Source: Planctomycetaceae bacterium (lineage in GTDB: Bacteria > Planctomycetota > Planctomycetia > Pirellulales > Thermoguttaceae). From it: 64,000 nt of DNA. Positions 48,997 to 58,411 of the stretch are shown here, piece after piece; the first letter of the stretch is position 1; each line of letters opens with the position of its first letter. Made by a program: the position numbers and the translations under genes. The DNA lies in assembly GCA_009778035.1 (NCBI GenBank), contig WRKP01000004.1, positions 19,457-83,456 on the forward strand, in the 5' to 3' direction. A model generated the notes under the pieces. That model was not told the origin of the DNA, made no database searches, and was given only the letters and a program-made list of their open reading frames with translations.

Positions 48997-51666
48997 ATGC
49001 AACGCACATTTCTCGGTAACGATCAGCCCCTTTTGCACCTGACGGCAAACTATCTGATTAAACGCTACCACCAAAAAGGACAACTCAATCTGCAAAACAT
49101 GATACTCGTTTTGCAAGAACAACAAGCAATCAGCCGACTCGAAGAAATCCTTGCGGAAAAAGCCGAAACACTCGATCCCGCCTGGTATCCGCCCGAATTT
49201 CTGACCATCGGCGCCCTGCCGGAAAGATTATACGAACTCAAAAAACCCCTCGCCGATGATCTGACCCAATGTTTCGCCTGGCTCGCCGCCATCGACCGGC
49301 TCGACAGCGATAATCCCGACCTGCTGTACCGCCTCATTCCCTCTCCGCCCCGACAAGATGATCTCGAAGCCCGAGCCGCACTCGGGCGAATGTTCGCAAA
49401 ACTCCACCGCGAACTCGCCGCCGATACCCTCGACTTCATCCACGTTGCTGAACTTTGCCGAAAACTCAACATCGAATCCGAATCCAACCGCTGGCACGCC
49501 CTCGCCAAACTCCAAGAAAAATATCACGCAACTCTCGACTCCCTCGGAATTTGGGATGCCCAATCCGCAAGATTATTCGCACTCGAACATCCCGAAGAAT
49601 TCGAAATAAAACATGCACAATTCCAAAATGCAGGCACGGAAATCCTGCTCGTCGGCGTTGCCGATATGAATTTAGCCCAAAAAGAGATGCTTCGGCATTT
49701 TCAAGATATTATCACACCGCTCGTGTTTGCTCCCGAAAGTTGGGCAAACCGATTCGACGATTTCGGCTGCCTCATCCCGCATGTTTGGCAAGATGTCCGC
49801 ATCGAAATCAGCGACGAGCAAATCCATATCGTCGAATCCGCAAACGAACAGGCCGAACAAGTTTTGCGGTGCTTGACCCGCCTGCAAGGAAAATACGCTC
49901 CGCCGGAAATCATCATCGGCGTGCCTGACAAGCAGGTGATTCCCTTCATCGAAAGACAACTTGAACAAGCCGACGTCAAAACGCGGCTCGTTGCCGGCAA
50001 GTCCATTCGGCAGACTTCCGTCTATCGGTTTTTGGAAACGCTCTTGGCCTATATCGAAACGCCGTCATTCGCTCATTATGCAACGCTGGTTCGGCATCCT
50101 GACGTTGAAACATCAACTTTAATATCGGAACTTGACCGCTATCACACGGACCGTTTGCCGGTCGATTGGCAGGTCGAAAACACCCCGTTTTGCGAGTTGC
50201 TCGACACGCAAGACCTTGCGGTAATTTTGGATAAAATCATTTCGGAGCAAAACAAAGACGATGCCTATCAAAAAATCCTTGAAGCCCTGTCGCAGATTGA
50301 AGAAATCCCGGCGAAATTGCTGCCGGATTTATCGCTTGCCGACACTATCCGTCTCGTTTTGACGCAAGTCGGCAGTACGGCAATTCCAATACCGCACGAA
50401 CCGAAAGCGATCGAACTTGTCGGTTGGCTCCACCTCGCAATGGATGATGCGGAAATCATCATCGTGAGCGGAATGAACGACGGCATCGTTCCGGCCTTTC
50501 AATCGTCGGATATGTTTCTGCCCGACACGATGCGGCGCAACTTGGCTCTCGAGGATAATTCCCGGCGATATGCCCGCGATGCGTATGCGTTGTCTTGCCT
50601 TTTGGCAACCCGGCAAGATGATCCCAAACGCGTCCAACTCATCGGCAGCCGGCGCAGCGTCGAGGGCGATCCGATGTTGCCGAGCCGATTGTTTTTCGCT
50701 GACGAGGATGAAATCGTTGCCAAACGCGTGAAACGGTTCTTTGCCGAACGGCGAGAAGTGTTGCCTAAAATCCAATTTCCCGCCGAATCAAGGTCGACCG
50801 TTGTCTTCGCTCCGCCGCAGATCCCGAAAAATGCTGGCAGGGCGATTCGCGAAATGAGCGTTACGGACTTTGCCAAGTACAAACGCTGTCCTTACCGCTT
50901 TTATCTCGAATGCTGCGTGAAACCAAAACTTCGCACGCTGCACGATGCCGATACGGAACTCCCGGCGGGAGCGTTTGGGTCGATGATACACGACGTGTTG
51001 GAGTTGTTCGGCAAGACGGGGGGAATCAAAACCTCAACTTCGGCGGGTCAGATACGGGATTTTCTGGTCCGGGCAATTCGGGAATTGGTTCGCCAGCGGT
51101 ATGGCGAGCCGTCGCGTCCGGTGATTGCAATTCAGGCGGAGCGGGCGATTAAGCGTTTGGAGGCTTTTGCGGATTGGCAGGCGAGTTGGGCTGCGGAGTA
51201 TGAAATTTTGGCAACGGAATTGCAGTTTGAGGGGGAACGATTCTCGCTGGACGTCAAGGACGATGCCATGCGGTTGCGTGGCCGGATAGATCGGATTGAT
51301 CGCCACAAAAAAACGGGCGAGTTGATTGTTTGGGATTACAAAACGGGCAAGATCCTGGATCCGCGGCAGCACATCAAGGGAAATGATTGGGTCGATTTTC
51401 AGTTGCCGTTGTACTACCATCTTTTGGGGCAGCATAGGGAATATGCAGGCGATTTGCGTCGGGGCTTTCGGTTGGGATATATCGTTTTGCCCTCGGACGT
51501 TACGAAGACGGGCAGTGCGTTGGCGAATTGGGATGGCGTGATGTTGCATACGGCTTTGGACGAAGCGCGGCGGATTGTTGCGAGTATATGGAACAATGAG
51601 TTCGATATGACAACTCCGCCGCCGAGGAACTGTGAAGCGTTCGCGGCAATTTGCGGCGATTTTTGA
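48997..51666 (+). CDS. AddB-like protein with C-terminal PD-(D/E)XK nuclease domain
   Basis: EMSVTDFAKYKRCPYRFYLECCVKP, GSMIHDVLELFG, LRGRIDRIDRHKKTGELIVWDYKTGK. Confidence 0.85.
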   Translation: MQRTFLGNDQPLLHLTANYLIKRYHQKGQLNLQNMILVLQEQQAISRLEEILAEKAETLDPAWYPPEFLTIGALPERLYELKKPLADDLTQCFAWLAAIDRLDSDNPDLLYRLIPSPPRQDDLEARAALGRMFAKLHRELAADTLDFIHVAELCRKLNIESESNRWHALAKLQEKYHATLDSLGIWDAQSARLFALEHPEEFEIKHAQFQNAGTEILLVGVADMNLAQKEMLRHFQDIITPLVFAPESWANRFDDFGCLIPHVWQDVRIEISDEQIHIVESANEQAEQVLRCLTRLQGKYAPPEIIIGVPDKQVIPFIERQLEQADVKTRLVAGKSIRQTSVYRFLETLLAYIETPSFAHYATLVRHPDVETSTLISELDRYHTDRLPVDWQVENTPFCELLDTQDLAVILDKIISEQNKDDAYQKILEALSQIEEIPAKLLPDLSLADTIRLVLTQVGSTAIPIPHEPKAIELVGWLHLAMDDAEIIIVSGMNDGIVPAFQSSDMFLPDTMRRNLALEDNSRRYARDAYALSCLLATRQDDPKRVQLIGSRRSVEGDPMLPSRLFFADEDEIVAKRVKRFFAERREVLPKIQFPAESRSTVVFAPPQIPKNAGRAIREMSVTDFAKYKRCPYRFYLECCVKPKLRTLHDADTELPAGAFGSMIHDVLELFGKTGGIKTSTSAGQIRDFLVRAIRELVRQRYGEPSRPVIAIQAERAIKRLEAFADWQASWAAEYEILATELQFEGERFSLDVKDDAMRLRGRIDRIDRHKKTGELIVWDYKTGKILDPRQHIKGNDWVDFQLPLYYHLLGQHREYAGDLRRGFRLGYIVLPSDVTKTGSALANWDGVMLHTALDEARRIVASIWNNEFDMTTPPPRNCEAFAAICGDF

Positions 51667-51677
51667 TGTTTTAAACA

Positions 51678-51752
51678 AATCTTGCCCAATCTTGCCCTGA
51701 CAATGTTTTTTTTCTCCCCCTAGTGGGAATCTTGCCCATTTCATGGTATAAT
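51678..51752 (+). promoter_or_regulatory. mraZ control region: three AATCTTGCCC boxes and TATAAT
   Basis: AATCTTGCCC at 51678, 51688 and 51728; TATAAT at 51747-51752. Confidence 0.75.
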
Positions 51753-51759
51753 GCTCCCT

Positions 51760-52257
51760 ATGGTGGAAACGAAAAAACTCATTACGGGAGAATTCAGCCG
51801 AACGCTCGACGATCGGTACAGACTCAGTCTGCCCGATGAGTTCAAAGACGTTTTCAAGCCCGAAGCAGGAAAATGCGTCATCGTCAAAGAAAATCCAGGA
51901 CATCTGTCGCTTTGGGACGAAACCACCTGGAAACAGCACCACGATACCCGAGTCGAAATGGTGCTGCAACGCCTCAATGCCGGTTATCTCGGCCAAAATA
52001 TGCCCGATATTCAGCGATTCGGACGATTGCTTTCAACCCGGCATCGGCATATTCAACTGGCCGATAAAGCGAGATTTTTGCTGCCCGAAGGTTTTAGGGA
52101 TTTCCTCGCCGTCGAGCCCAAACAGGAAGTGATGCTCATCGGAGCGAGTTTTTGCATTGAAATTTGGCATCCCAAAAAATGGATTTCGTACATTGAGGGC
52201 GACATGCCGCAGTTCGGCGATTTGTTGGAAAGTTTGTTGAATAACAAGGTGAATTAA
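51760..52257 (+). CDS. mraZ: MraZ-family transcriptional regulator
   Basis: GEFSRTLDDRYRLSLPDEFKD..., ADKARFLLPEGFRDFL, second AbrB-like repeat. Confidence 0.88.
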   Translation: MVETKKLITGEFSRTLDDRYRLSLPDEFKDVFKPEAGKCVIVKENPGHLSLWDETTWKQHHDTRVEMVLQRLNAGYLGQNMPDIQRFGRLLSTRHRHIQLADKARFLLPEGFRDFLAVEPKQEVMLIGASFCIEIWHPKKWISYIEGDMPQFGDLLESLLNNKVN

Positions 52258-52421
52258 GCAAAGGAACATTTTGATAGAGCCGCCTGAAGTTAAGTTCGGC
52301 GTGTCCGTTTTGCCCCCCGGTTTGTCACCCGGATGAGGAATGCAAGTGTATCGTAAACGGATCACGGGAAAAGAATGTGGAGAGACATTTTTTTCACCGA
52401 ACGGCTTCGGGCGGTTTTTTG

Positions 52422-53003
52422 TCAATTCCGTACGGGAATAATTTTCGGAGCGGGAATCCGCATCCCGCTGGGCTTCCCGTATTTTTCGACGAGGCCTTCG
52501 TAATTGTAGCACAGAAACTCCCAAAGACCTGCTGGCGGCTCTTGCTTGAGCCAATGCTGTACCAGGCGGTTTACCGTTTGGTTGTACTGTTTTTTGGAGC
52601 CGTGAGCAAACCGGCGACCTCCAAATCGGCGAAGATCGCCGTTAAAAAGCGGACTGATGTGGTAGAGTTCATGGACAATCGTATCGAGTTTTTGCGATAA
52701 CGGCAACTCGATAAATCTCGGCACATAAAAGTACAATATGTAAAGATATTCGATTCCGTCTGGCCGAAAATGTTTCTGCACCGTCCAAATACGGCCCCGG
52801 CTTTGGTAAGTGGAATCGCCGTTTTCAAATCGGAGCGGCGTGGCCGACGCGAATACGCCGTAGGGCTCGCTGTTTTTCGTTTGCGAAAACCCGACGGCGA
52901 CCCTGCCCATGTCGATATGCCGCAATTCCGGCACGCGGAAGCAAATATCGCCGCACACTGCCGCAATCGCTGCAGTATAATCGAATGGCATAGGATTTTT
53001 CAT
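52422..53003 (-). CDS. Putative zinc metallopeptidase (phage-metallopeptidase-like)
   Basis: IELPLSQKLDTIVHELYHISPLFNGDLRRFGGRRFAHGS (HExxH). Confidence 0.7.
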   Translation of the reverse strand: MKNPMPFDYTAAIAAVCGDICFRVPELRHIDMGRVAVGFSQTKNSEPYGVFASATPLRFENGDSTYQSRGRIWTVQKHFRPDGIEYLYILYFYVPRFIELPLSQKLDTIVHELYHISPLFNGDLRRFGGRRFAHGSKKQYNQTVNRLVQHWLKQEPPAGLWEFLCYNYEGLVEKYGKPSGMRIPAPKIIPVRN

Positions 53004-53063
53004 ACGAATCCATTGTACCAAAGACGGGAAAAAAGATACGCTCGACGCGTCAGGGAATCAGGC

Positions 53064-53234
53064 CAACTACAAGTTTCAAATTAGGTAGGTTGCCGACCGC
53101 CGGGCGGCAACTGCGGTACCCCGCATATTGTGGCGTATATGCTTGTTGCCGTTTTCCGGCCTCCCAGTCGGCTACGCCGACGCACCCGCCCGGCGGTCGG
53201 CTGCCTACCTTTCCTGATGTGAAACTTGCAGTTG
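53064..53234. repeat. MITE-like element (family C) with ~45-bp imperfect terminal inverted repeats
   Basis: caactacaagtttcaaattaggtaggttgccgaccgccgggcgg ... ccgcccggcggtcggctgcctacctttcctgatgtgaaacttgcagttg. Confidence 0.85.
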
Positions 53235-53256
53235 CCCTGGGCAGAGAATATACCCC

Positions 53257-53284
53257 TTGAGTAAACGCAACTTTATGCTAGAAT
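53257..53284 (+). promoter_or_regulatory. Sigma70-like promoter for rpsE-rplO
   Basis: TTGAGT-N16-TAGAAT. Confidence 0.6.
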
Positions 53285-53323
53285 CTGCGAAAATGCTGCC
53301 GAGCAGGTACTGGAAGTGAAAAT

Positions 53324-53812
53324 ATGGCAAACGAAGATTCTACTCAAGGCGGATTAGTCGATAAAGTCGTTAAAATCAAGCGGTGCGCTGCCGTCGTGAA
53401 AGGCGGACGACGCTTCAGTTTCGCTGCGATGGTCGTCGTCGGCGACGGAAACGGCCGAGTCGGTTGGGGATACGGCAAAGCAAACGAAGTCCCGCCCTCT
53501 GTAGATAAAGCCGTTAAAGACGGGACGCAAAAACTCCAGACTGTCCAAATGAGCGGTACGACCATCCCCCACGAAGTGAAGGGACGATTCGGTGCCGCAA
53601 AGGTTATTTTGGTGCCGGCAAGCCCCGGAACCGGCGTGATTGCCGGTGCCGCCGTGAGGGCCGTGTGCGAAGCATGCGGCATTAAAGATATTTTGACCAA
53701 AAGTTATGGTACTGCAAACTCGACCAACGTCGTGAAAGCAACCATTGAGGCTTTGACGAGCCTCAAAACGCAAGACGAAGTAGAACGATTAAGAGGGGTT
53801 TCACTCACATGA
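53324..53812 (+). CDS. rpsE: 30S ribosomal protein S5
   Basis: [76 protein letters not shown]. Confidence 0.96.
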   Translation: MANEDSTQGGLVDKVVKIKRCAAVVKGGRRFSFAAMVVVGDGNGRVGWGYGKANEVPPSVDKAVKDGTQKLQTVQMSGTTIPHEVKGRFGAAKVILVPASPGTGVIAGAAVRAVCEACGIKDILTKSYGTANSTNVVKATIEALTSLKTQDEVERLRGVSLT

Positions 53813-54321
53813 ACATACACGACGTAAACGAACAAGTTAAAGCAGCAAGAAAGCCCCGACGGGTTGGGCGAGGGACGGGTTCCGGCCGCGGGAAAACCTC
53901 TCAGCGGGGACACAAAGGATTCGGTTCCCGATCGGGTTCGTCGATGAATCCGGTCTTCGAGGGCGGCCAGATGCCGTTGGTCCGAAGGGTTCCGAAACGG
54001 GGGTTTAACAACAAAACCTTTGCGGACGTTGTCGTTGCGGTCAATTTATTTGACCTCGAAAGGTGTTTTGACAAAGGCGACAAAATTACGCCCGAAACCT
54101 TGAAAGCCAAAGGTCTTGTCAAAAAGGGATTCGACAAAATTAAAGTGCTCAGCAACGGCGAATTGAAGAAATCACTTGACGTGTCCGCACATGCGTTTTC
54201 GGCGGAAGCCCAAAAGAAAATCGAAGCCGCTGGCGGCAAGGCGACCGTGTTGCCGGGGAAAAAACCTGTCGTCAAGAACAAGATGGGATCGCGGAAAAAG
54301 CGACTCTTGGAAGGCCGATAA
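53809..54321 (+). CDS. rplO: 50S ribosomal protein L15
   Basis: [47 protein letters not shown] overlap with rpsE. Confidence 0.94.
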   Translation: MNIHDVNEQVKAARKPRRVGRGTGSGRGKTSQRGHKGFGSRSGSSMNPVFEGGQMPLVRRVPKRGFNNKTFADVVVAVNLFDLERCFDKGDKITPETLKAKGLVKKGFDKIKVLSNGELKKSLDVSAHAFSAEAQKKIEAAGGKATVLPGKKPVVKNKMGSRKKRLLEGR

Positions 54322-54404
54322 CGGGAATGCGATAACGTGAATGCAAGGAGCCGGTGGGGGAGTTTATTAGAGCGAGTTGCCCTGGGCGATTTTGTATCTT
54401 GGAT

Positions 54405-55169
54405 TCAACGCCGCACGGACACATCTCCCAAGGAATACGGCTCCCGGTAGTGTTCCGGTTGCAAAATCGGCATTTTCAATGACGCTGCACCATAAGCGGA
54501 CTTTGGCAAATGGATGTTAAGGTGGTACTCCACACCGGGAATCAAACGACTAGCCGTGAACAAACCCTCGGAATCGGTTTCGCAATACTCGGATTCAAAC
54601 GTTTCGACCACGGCGTATTTCGGACCAAAAGGGGCCTGGGAACCAAAATCATGGATTCGCCTTAAATCCAAACTGAACTCATAATTGGCAAGAGGGATGC
54701 CAGTGTGATCCACCAGGCGTCCCGTTGCGGAAAACCTGGGGCGCAGTTCAACAACAAGTCCGGTTGCCGAGTCATTCGGGCCAACATCAACAACGGCGGC
54801 ATATTTTCCGTTTCGAGTGTGGAAAAACAGCGTAGCGGCAGATTTTGGTATCTTGATGGGAACCTCTTTGCCGAATCCTTGTTCGTCAATGTAAAGATTC
54901 CGTTTGCGTCCTGCGTCGGATCGAAAAAAACTGGGAGCGTAATGAGAATAGAATGTAAAAATGGTATCCCTATAGGGAATTGCCTCTCCATTTTCGTCCA
55001 AAATAACGACGGTGCCTTCAAGATTTTCCGTGTTCAGAGGGCCTAATCCTCGAAAAAACATCGCAACGACGAGAACGAATGTTACCAAGACACATCCCAA
55101 ACTAACCCACTGTGCATGAATATGTTTTCGCGGAGTACCTTCGGGACGGGAAGCATTTTCTTGACTCAT
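54405..55169 (-). CDS. Hypothetical TM-anchored protein with carboxypeptidase-regulatory-like fold
   Basis: TM WVSLGCVLVTFVLVVAMFF; SATGRLVDHTGIPLANYEFSLDL...TDSEGLFTASRLIPG. Confidence 0.6.
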   Translation of the reverse strand: MSQENASRPEGTPRKHIHAQWVSLGCVLVTFVLVVAMFFRGLGPLNTENLEGTVVILDENGEAIPYRDTIFTFYSHYAPSFFRSDAGRKRNLYIDEQGFGKEVPIKIPKSAATLFFHTRNGKYAAVVDVGPNDSATGLVVELRPRFSATGRLVDHTGIPLANYEFSLDLRRIHDFGSQAPFGPKYAVVETFESEYCETDSEGLFTASRLIPGVEYHLNIHLPKSAYGAASLKMPILQPEHYREPYSLGDVSVRR

Positions 55170-55282
55170 GATTGTTTCCTTTTTTGCATTGCGGACTCTG
55201 CTCGACTGCATTCTAGAACGTGTCCGTTTTTGTTATGGACAAAAAACTGTCATTCCGGCACACACCGGAATGACGGAAGCGA

Positions 55283-56248
55283 TTACGGACTGGAAAAATG
55301 CCTGTCCCGTAACGATCTAAGCATTCCCAATGCCGAGGGCTTTATCGCGGCAACGTTCGCGACAAACTCCGAAATATGCTCTTTTTCCGTAAATCCGACA
55401 ATCATCGAATGCACATTGTTGAGGTCCATCACGAACTTGGTCGACCTTTTTCGCATATCAGGATCATGTGCCATTCTTTCTTCGCCGAGCACTTTCATTG
55501 CAATGATTCCCTTGCCCGCTTCGTAGGCTTTCTTAGTGGCCCGAACCGCTTCTTCCACCGTTCTGGGATCATTTTGTCGGCCATCCATCGCCATTCCTTC
55601 GCTGTTTATGCGGACATGTACGACATCACACCAGTCCGTTTCGGCTGCCAATTCCGTTGCCGCATTGGAATGTGAACTGATTCCATGCGCCCGAATCAAG
55701 CCCTCCTTTTTCAGTTTTGCCAAACTTTCCATACCCGTTTCGTATTCCTGAACCCAACGGTCGTTCAGCATGCAATGTATCTGCACGATGTCGATGTATT
55801 CCGTTCTGCATTCCCGCAGGAAGCGTCTGACGGTTTCCTCGGGCAGCAAGCGTTCCCTTTCGGGAATACCATCGCCGTGAAGCCAAACCTTGGAAACGAG
55901 AATATAACTATCGCGAGGCTTATCTTTGAGTGCTTCCGCAACGACATCGTGCGTCCCGTATAAGTCGGCAAGGTCGAAATGCCTAATTCCCATATCGTAG
56001 GCATAACGCAGCAATTCGATGGCTTTTGGATAGCCAGCACGGACGAGGTCGGACCGCCGTTGCCAACCTCGCATACCGGTCCCGAAGCCGATTAGAGTTG
56101 TTTTGATATCTTTTGTCAGGGGATGCCAAACCGGTTCGACAGCATCCGGCATCGGTGTTGTTTCAGATTGTGTTGCTCCGGCCAAGGGTGTCAGAGTGGC
56201 CGCACCAGCCGTCATCGTTGCCAGACTGAGAAAATCGCGTCGTTTCAT
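55283..56248 (-). CDS. Aldo/keto reductase family protein with Tat-like leader
   Basis: MKRRDFLSLATMTAGAATL; GFGTGMRGWQ..., YDMGIRHFDLADLYGTHDVVAEALK, VSKVW. Confidence 0.85.
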   Translation of the reverse strand: MKRRDFLSLATMTAGAATLTPLAGATQSETTPMPDAVEPVWHPLTKDIKTTLIGFGTGMRGWQRRSDLVRAGYPKAIELLRYAYDMGIRHFDLADLYGTHDVVAEALKDKPRDSYILVSKVWLHGDGIPERERLLPEETVRRFLRECRTEYIDIVQIHCMLNDRWVQEYETGMESLAKLKKEGLIRAHGISSHSNAATELAAETDWCDVVHVRINSEGMAMDGRQNDPRTVEEAVRATKKAYEAGKGIIAMKVLGEERMAHDPDMRKRSTKFVMDLNNVHSMIVGFTEKEHISEFVANVAAIKPSALGMLRSLRDRHFSSP

Positions 56249-56453
56249 CGTAATGCCTCCGTGTAGGATTGGATACGATGGCCATTTTAGCATAAAAGGT
56301 TTTAGTTTTCTAGATGTATAGACAAAGGTCGGCGACCTGCCTATTGCAAAACTTGCAGTCGTCCAAACGGGGTATCGCGTGTTGCAGTTTTGCCCGCATT
56401 TGCTACAATGCCAGTGCAATGGTCCTCTATTTCTTCACCAGAAAAAGCAAATC

Positions 56454-57230
56454 ATGTCCACAAAAATCCTTTCGTTGGTCTTGTCCGGCCTCATTTTGAC
56501 TGCCGCAGTTGTTTCCGCTCAAGATTGGCGCAGCGGCATTCCCTGGGAAAAACCGCCGATTGTAACACCCGGTGCCAAACCCAGCGATCCGCCATCCGAT
56601 GCCATCATCCTCTTCGACGGAACCAATATGGCCGAATGGAACAAAGAATGGTCCATCGTTGACAGCGAACTCCATCTCGTTCCCGGAGATGGAGACATTA
56701 CCACCAACCGCCGATTCGGCAGCGTGCAACTGCACATCGAATTCGCCACGCCCGCCGAAGTCAGAGGACGAGGACAAGGACGAGGCAATAGCGGAGTCTT
56801 TTTCGGCCCCTACGAAGTCCAAATTCTCGATTCGTATAACAACGACACGAACTATGACGGACAATGTGCTTCCATCTACAAGCAAACACCGCCGCTTGTC
56901 AATGCTTCCAAACCGCCGGGAGAATGGCAAACGTATACCATCATATTCAATCGGCCTGAGTTGCGGATCGATGACGGCAATCTTCTCGAAGTCGTTCGGC
57001 CTGGATATATTACGGTGATTCACAACGGCGTGCTTGTTGTGAATCGTCATGAACTGTTGGGTTCGACGGCTTGGCACCGTCCGCCGGAATATGAGGCTCA
57101 TCCTCCGACGTTGCCGATTCGGTTGCAGGATCACGGCGACCGCGTTCGCTTCCGCAACATTTGGGTACGGGAGATTCCCGATGTGAATGTCAGGCCGGCT
57201 CCAACGCGAGAACCGTATTTTCATCAATAG
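56454..57230 (+). CDS. DUF1080 (3-keto-disaccharide hydrolase-type) family protein
   Basis: Signal peptide; SDAIILFDGTNMAEWNKEWSIVDSELHLVPGDGDITTNRRFGSVQLHIEFATP, GNSGVFFGPYEVQILDSYNN, PIRLQDHGDRVRFRNIWVREI. Confidence 0.92.
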   Translation: MSTKILSLVLSGLILTAAVVSAQDWRSGIPWEKPPIVTPGAKPSDPPSDAIILFDGTNMAEWNKEWSIVDSELHLVPGDGDITTNRRFGSVQLHIEFATPAEVRGRGQGRGNSGVFFGPYEVQILDSYNNDTNYDGQCASIYKQTPPLVNASKPPGEWQTYTIIFNRPELRIDDGNLLEVVRPGYITVIHNGVLVVNRHELLGSTAWHRPPEYEAHPPTLPIRLQDHGDRVRFRNIWVREIPDVNVRPAPTREPYFHQ

Positions 57231-57603
57231 AGCGCACCAATTTTGCACTGGGCAAAAACGGAATAACGGTAATTTTGTCCAGGCGTTCCTACTTCTGGTT
57301 CACGTTTCTCTGCAATGTTCTTTTTGCGGCACCGAGCGAGTTTATGCTGATGGGAATGTCGTTGATGCGGAAACATTTGTCGTTGCGTACTTGGTGTAGC
57401 CGAGTGGAACGCAAAGGGATTCGCTTTTGAAGACTGCACAGATGCACAAAATCGTTCTCGGACGCGTGATAAATATATGCCATTTCGTATTTTTAGCAGA
57501 ACTAAAGGATTCCACTGCCGAACTAACAGGACAGGCAAAACCTGCTGGCAATGCAAAATCCCGACAGGGAGCCTTTAATTGCCTCCTCAACACAGCACAA
57601 AAA

Positions 57604-58122
57604 CTATCCCAACTCCCTTTCCAAACTGTTGATTTTATCCCGAAGTTTGGAGGCTCGTTCATAGTCTTCGTACTGAACGGCATCGTCCAAGTCCCGACGG
57701 AATTTGATGAGAAGCATTCGCTCCTGGGAATTGCCGGATTTCCTCACAGGCACCTTGCCGGTATGTTCATAGACTCCATGGATGTTCAAAATGAAAGCAT
57801 CAATCTGTTTGCCGAAAAATTCGTAATCATGAGGACATCCCAAACATCCTTGGCTTCGGAGATCATGAAAACTGATGCCGCAGATGGAACAGGTTTGCTG
57901 ATCCAATTCTTGCAATTCCTTGGCTGCTTTGTTGAGAGAGATTTTTTGGGGCAAACCTTGCGACAGCATCGCATTGAGGTTTCCGGCCATTTTCCCTTGT
58001 ATGGCCGATTGGTTAAGATATTCCCGGGCGTGTTCTTCGCAGAGATGCAGTTCTTTCGGCTCGGAACCCATCAATTCGGAGATATGAAACGTTGCTTCTT
58101 TGTTACATTTTTGACATTTCAT
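57604..58122 (-). CDS. UvrB/UvrC-motif zinc-finger protein (McsA-like)
   Basis: MKCQKCNKEATFHISE..., CSICG..CLGCPHDYEFF, DLDDAVQYEDYERASKLRDKINSLERE. Confidence 0.85.
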   Translation of the reverse strand: MKCQKCNKEATFHISELMGSEPKELHLCEEHAREYLNQSAIQGKMAGNLNAMLSQGLPQKISLNKAAKELQELDQQTCSICGISFHDLRSQGCLGCPHDYEFFGKQIDAFILNIHGVYEHTGKVPVRKSGNSQERMLLIKFRRDLDDAVQYEDYERASKLRDKINSLERELG

Positions 58123-58411
58123 GTTTTGGTTCGTGCTCGGCGACGGTCAGAACATTGTACCATAAAACGGCAAAAAACAAATCGCATGGCATAAAACCAG
58201 TAGGGAGTCCAACCACGCCAAAATTACCGAGTTATGCATGATCCGGTTAAAATTTGATCTTTCATGAAAATGTGTAATGATATATAATTGAATATCTGCT
58301 ACGCAATTCGTCCAGGATCCTTCATTTTATCTGCACGCAAAGATCACAAGCAGAAAGTATCCTTCTTTGGTTTTAATGGTTGTAATAACGTTCTCAAATG
58401 GTTTAAAAACA

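Noticed and set aside
57427-58194. 255-aa plus-strand ORF
   Set aside because: Antisense to the McsA-like UvrB/C-motif protein, which has zinc-finger Cys pairs
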